Shown in pieces: positions 43,361 through 43,927 of a stretch of DNA of 43,927 nt. Below the pieces are notes generated by a model, which did no database searches, had not been told where the DNA came from, and worked only from the letters and a program-made list of their open reading frames with translations. This stretch comes from JBCCQH01 sp039024435 (lineage in GTDB: Bacteria > Bacteroidota > Bacteroidia > J057 > JADKCL01), in contig JBCCQH010000062.1 in the NCBI GenBank assembly GCA_039024435.1, forward strand, positions 1 to 43,927, given 5' to 3'. Both the position numbers and the translations under genes were made by a program. Numbering within the stretch: position 1 is the stretch's first letter; every line of letters starts with the position of its first letter.

Positions 43361-43927
43361 TTATTGGATACAGTGAATAAATTTTCCCGTGGTGGCCTTG
43401 GTCTTAGGCGGGCCTCCCGGACGCTGCAGCACTAGGTCCATTTCCGAAGAGCAAACCTCATTGCCCATCAATTGCAACTGCCGGTAGAGAAGGAGCTTGT
43501 CGTACAGGCGCTTAGGGGCAAATTCAAGGACATAGAAGTATTCTCTGGAAAAAAATTGGTCCTCGGTTGCGATTCGGATTGTATCCCAAGGAAAAGACTT
43601 GGTCGTATCCTGATCGCGTCGGTACAGGAAAAAAGCCAGTGAATCGGGAAGCGTTTTGATCGTAATTCCCGCTCCCCATTTCAGCTTGGGGTTGAACAGA
43701 CCAGTTTTAATTTTCGAATCTCCACTTTGGGCAATCGCGGTTTTCTTAGAGGCTGTTTAAAATTGGTTTGTGAAATTTGCTAGTGCAGATTTTTTTGTCC
43801 ATCAAAGCTCATCTTCGAGTCCATAGCCCGAGCTATGGGCGAGAAAATAGCGGAAGAGGGGCGAAAAAAGATGCCATAGCAAAATCGCAGAATTAAATTT
43901 AAACAGCCTCTTAGAGTAGGGCTGGCC
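43361..43927 (-). pseudogene. Gene interrupted by fold-back element; 5' part beyond window
   Basis: The 3' part (43745-43361) reads without stop codons: it opens KKTAIAQSGDSKIKTGLFN and closes with TTGKFIHCIQ-stop. No start codon lies near its upstream end; in this frame the element supplies a stop just ahead of it. On the other side of the element, 43927-43914 reads GQPYS in the frame that joins exactly when the element and one TTA copy are removed (GQPYS-KKTAIAQ). So an intact gene was split by the insertion. The surviving part (about 128 codons) matches no family I recognise. It precedes the 658-aa gene by 7 nt, so the insertion may also affect that gene's expression. Confidence 0.7.
43749..43910 (+). 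mobile_element. Fold-back MITE-like element, copy 3 (162 bp)
   Basis: Same length as copy 1 (162 bp), in the opposite orientation, with perfect 13-bp ends GAGGCTGTTTAAA/TTTAAACAGCCTC. The flanking TTA at 43746-43748 and 43911-43913 is a 3-bp target duplication, backed by the restored reading frame across it. The apex hairpin CCATAGC-ccga-GCTATGG is kept with a compensating loop change. No transposase is encoded; a related autonomous insertion sequence elsewhere in the genome is expected. Confidence 0.88.

Overview
The window looks like a chromosome segment from a Bacteroidota bacterium, most likely of the Saprospiria/Lewinella type. Several signs point there. Four exported proteins end in type IX secretion (T9SS) sorting domains, three of type A and one of type B. 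At least eight sites match the Bacteroidota -7 promoter box TAnnTTTG. Genes lack clear Shine-Dalgarno sites, and the families present (DUF4783, GH97, DprE1-like oxidase) suit the phylum. Base composition is GC-rich for the phylum, except for an AT-richer stretch at about 41.4-43.9 kb. The lineage is an inference from gene content.

Layout. 0-6.3 kb: the 3'-truncated gene of a T9SS adhesin-like protein, then a sugar-use locus made of a GH106-like lipoprotein facing away from a ROK sugar kinase and an MFS sugar porter. 6.3-11.1 kb: a 162-bp fold-back mobile element, a membrane-anchored pentapeptide-repeat protein, a lipoprotein, an FHA protein with a possible DNA-binding tail, a truncated second copy of the element beside a decayed toxin-antitoxin pair, and a HupE/UreJ-like membrane protein. 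11.1-11.77 kb: no normal gene, but a strong small-RNA candidate and a second structured segment. 11.77-15.6 kb: a tight three-gene cassette of two glycosyltransferases and an asparagine-synthase-type amidotransferase. 15.6-19.9 kb: a giant T9SS type B protein. 20.2-26.3 kb: a GH3-type acyl-amido synthetase, an MlrC-family peptidase, a two-gene metal-related envelope operon, and a DprE1-like oxidase. 26.4-31.1 kb: a SusB-like GH97 enzyme, then a translationally coupled operon gpmI - secreted protein - crcB. 31.5-33.9 kb: a DUF4783 protein, an Hpt phosphotransfer protein and kynureninase. 34.0-38.4 kb: a secreted GH13 amylase-type enzyme and a starch-binding-like triple-module protein, both with T9SS tails. 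38.6-41.3 kb: 2,4-dienoyl-CoA reductase with a hotdog-fold partner. 41.4-43.9 kb: an unrecognised coiled-coil/barrel envelope protein behind a gene that a third copy of the fold-back element has split.

How the parts fit. The window is mainly chromosomal, with a clear polysaccharide theme: GH106-like, GH97, GH13 and a starch-binding-like protein, served by a sugar porter and a ROK kinase, with surface-glycan synthesis alongside. The most unusual signals are (1) the fold-back element family, one copy of which interrupts a reading frame that is restored when the element is removed in silico; (2) a roughly 114-nt RNA candidate with its own promoter, four hairpins and a terminator at 11.1-11.2 kb; (3) three genes whose -7 box lies exactly 4 nt before the start codon, which predicts leaderless transcripts. 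No tRNA, rRNA, CRISPR array or intact transposase was seen.
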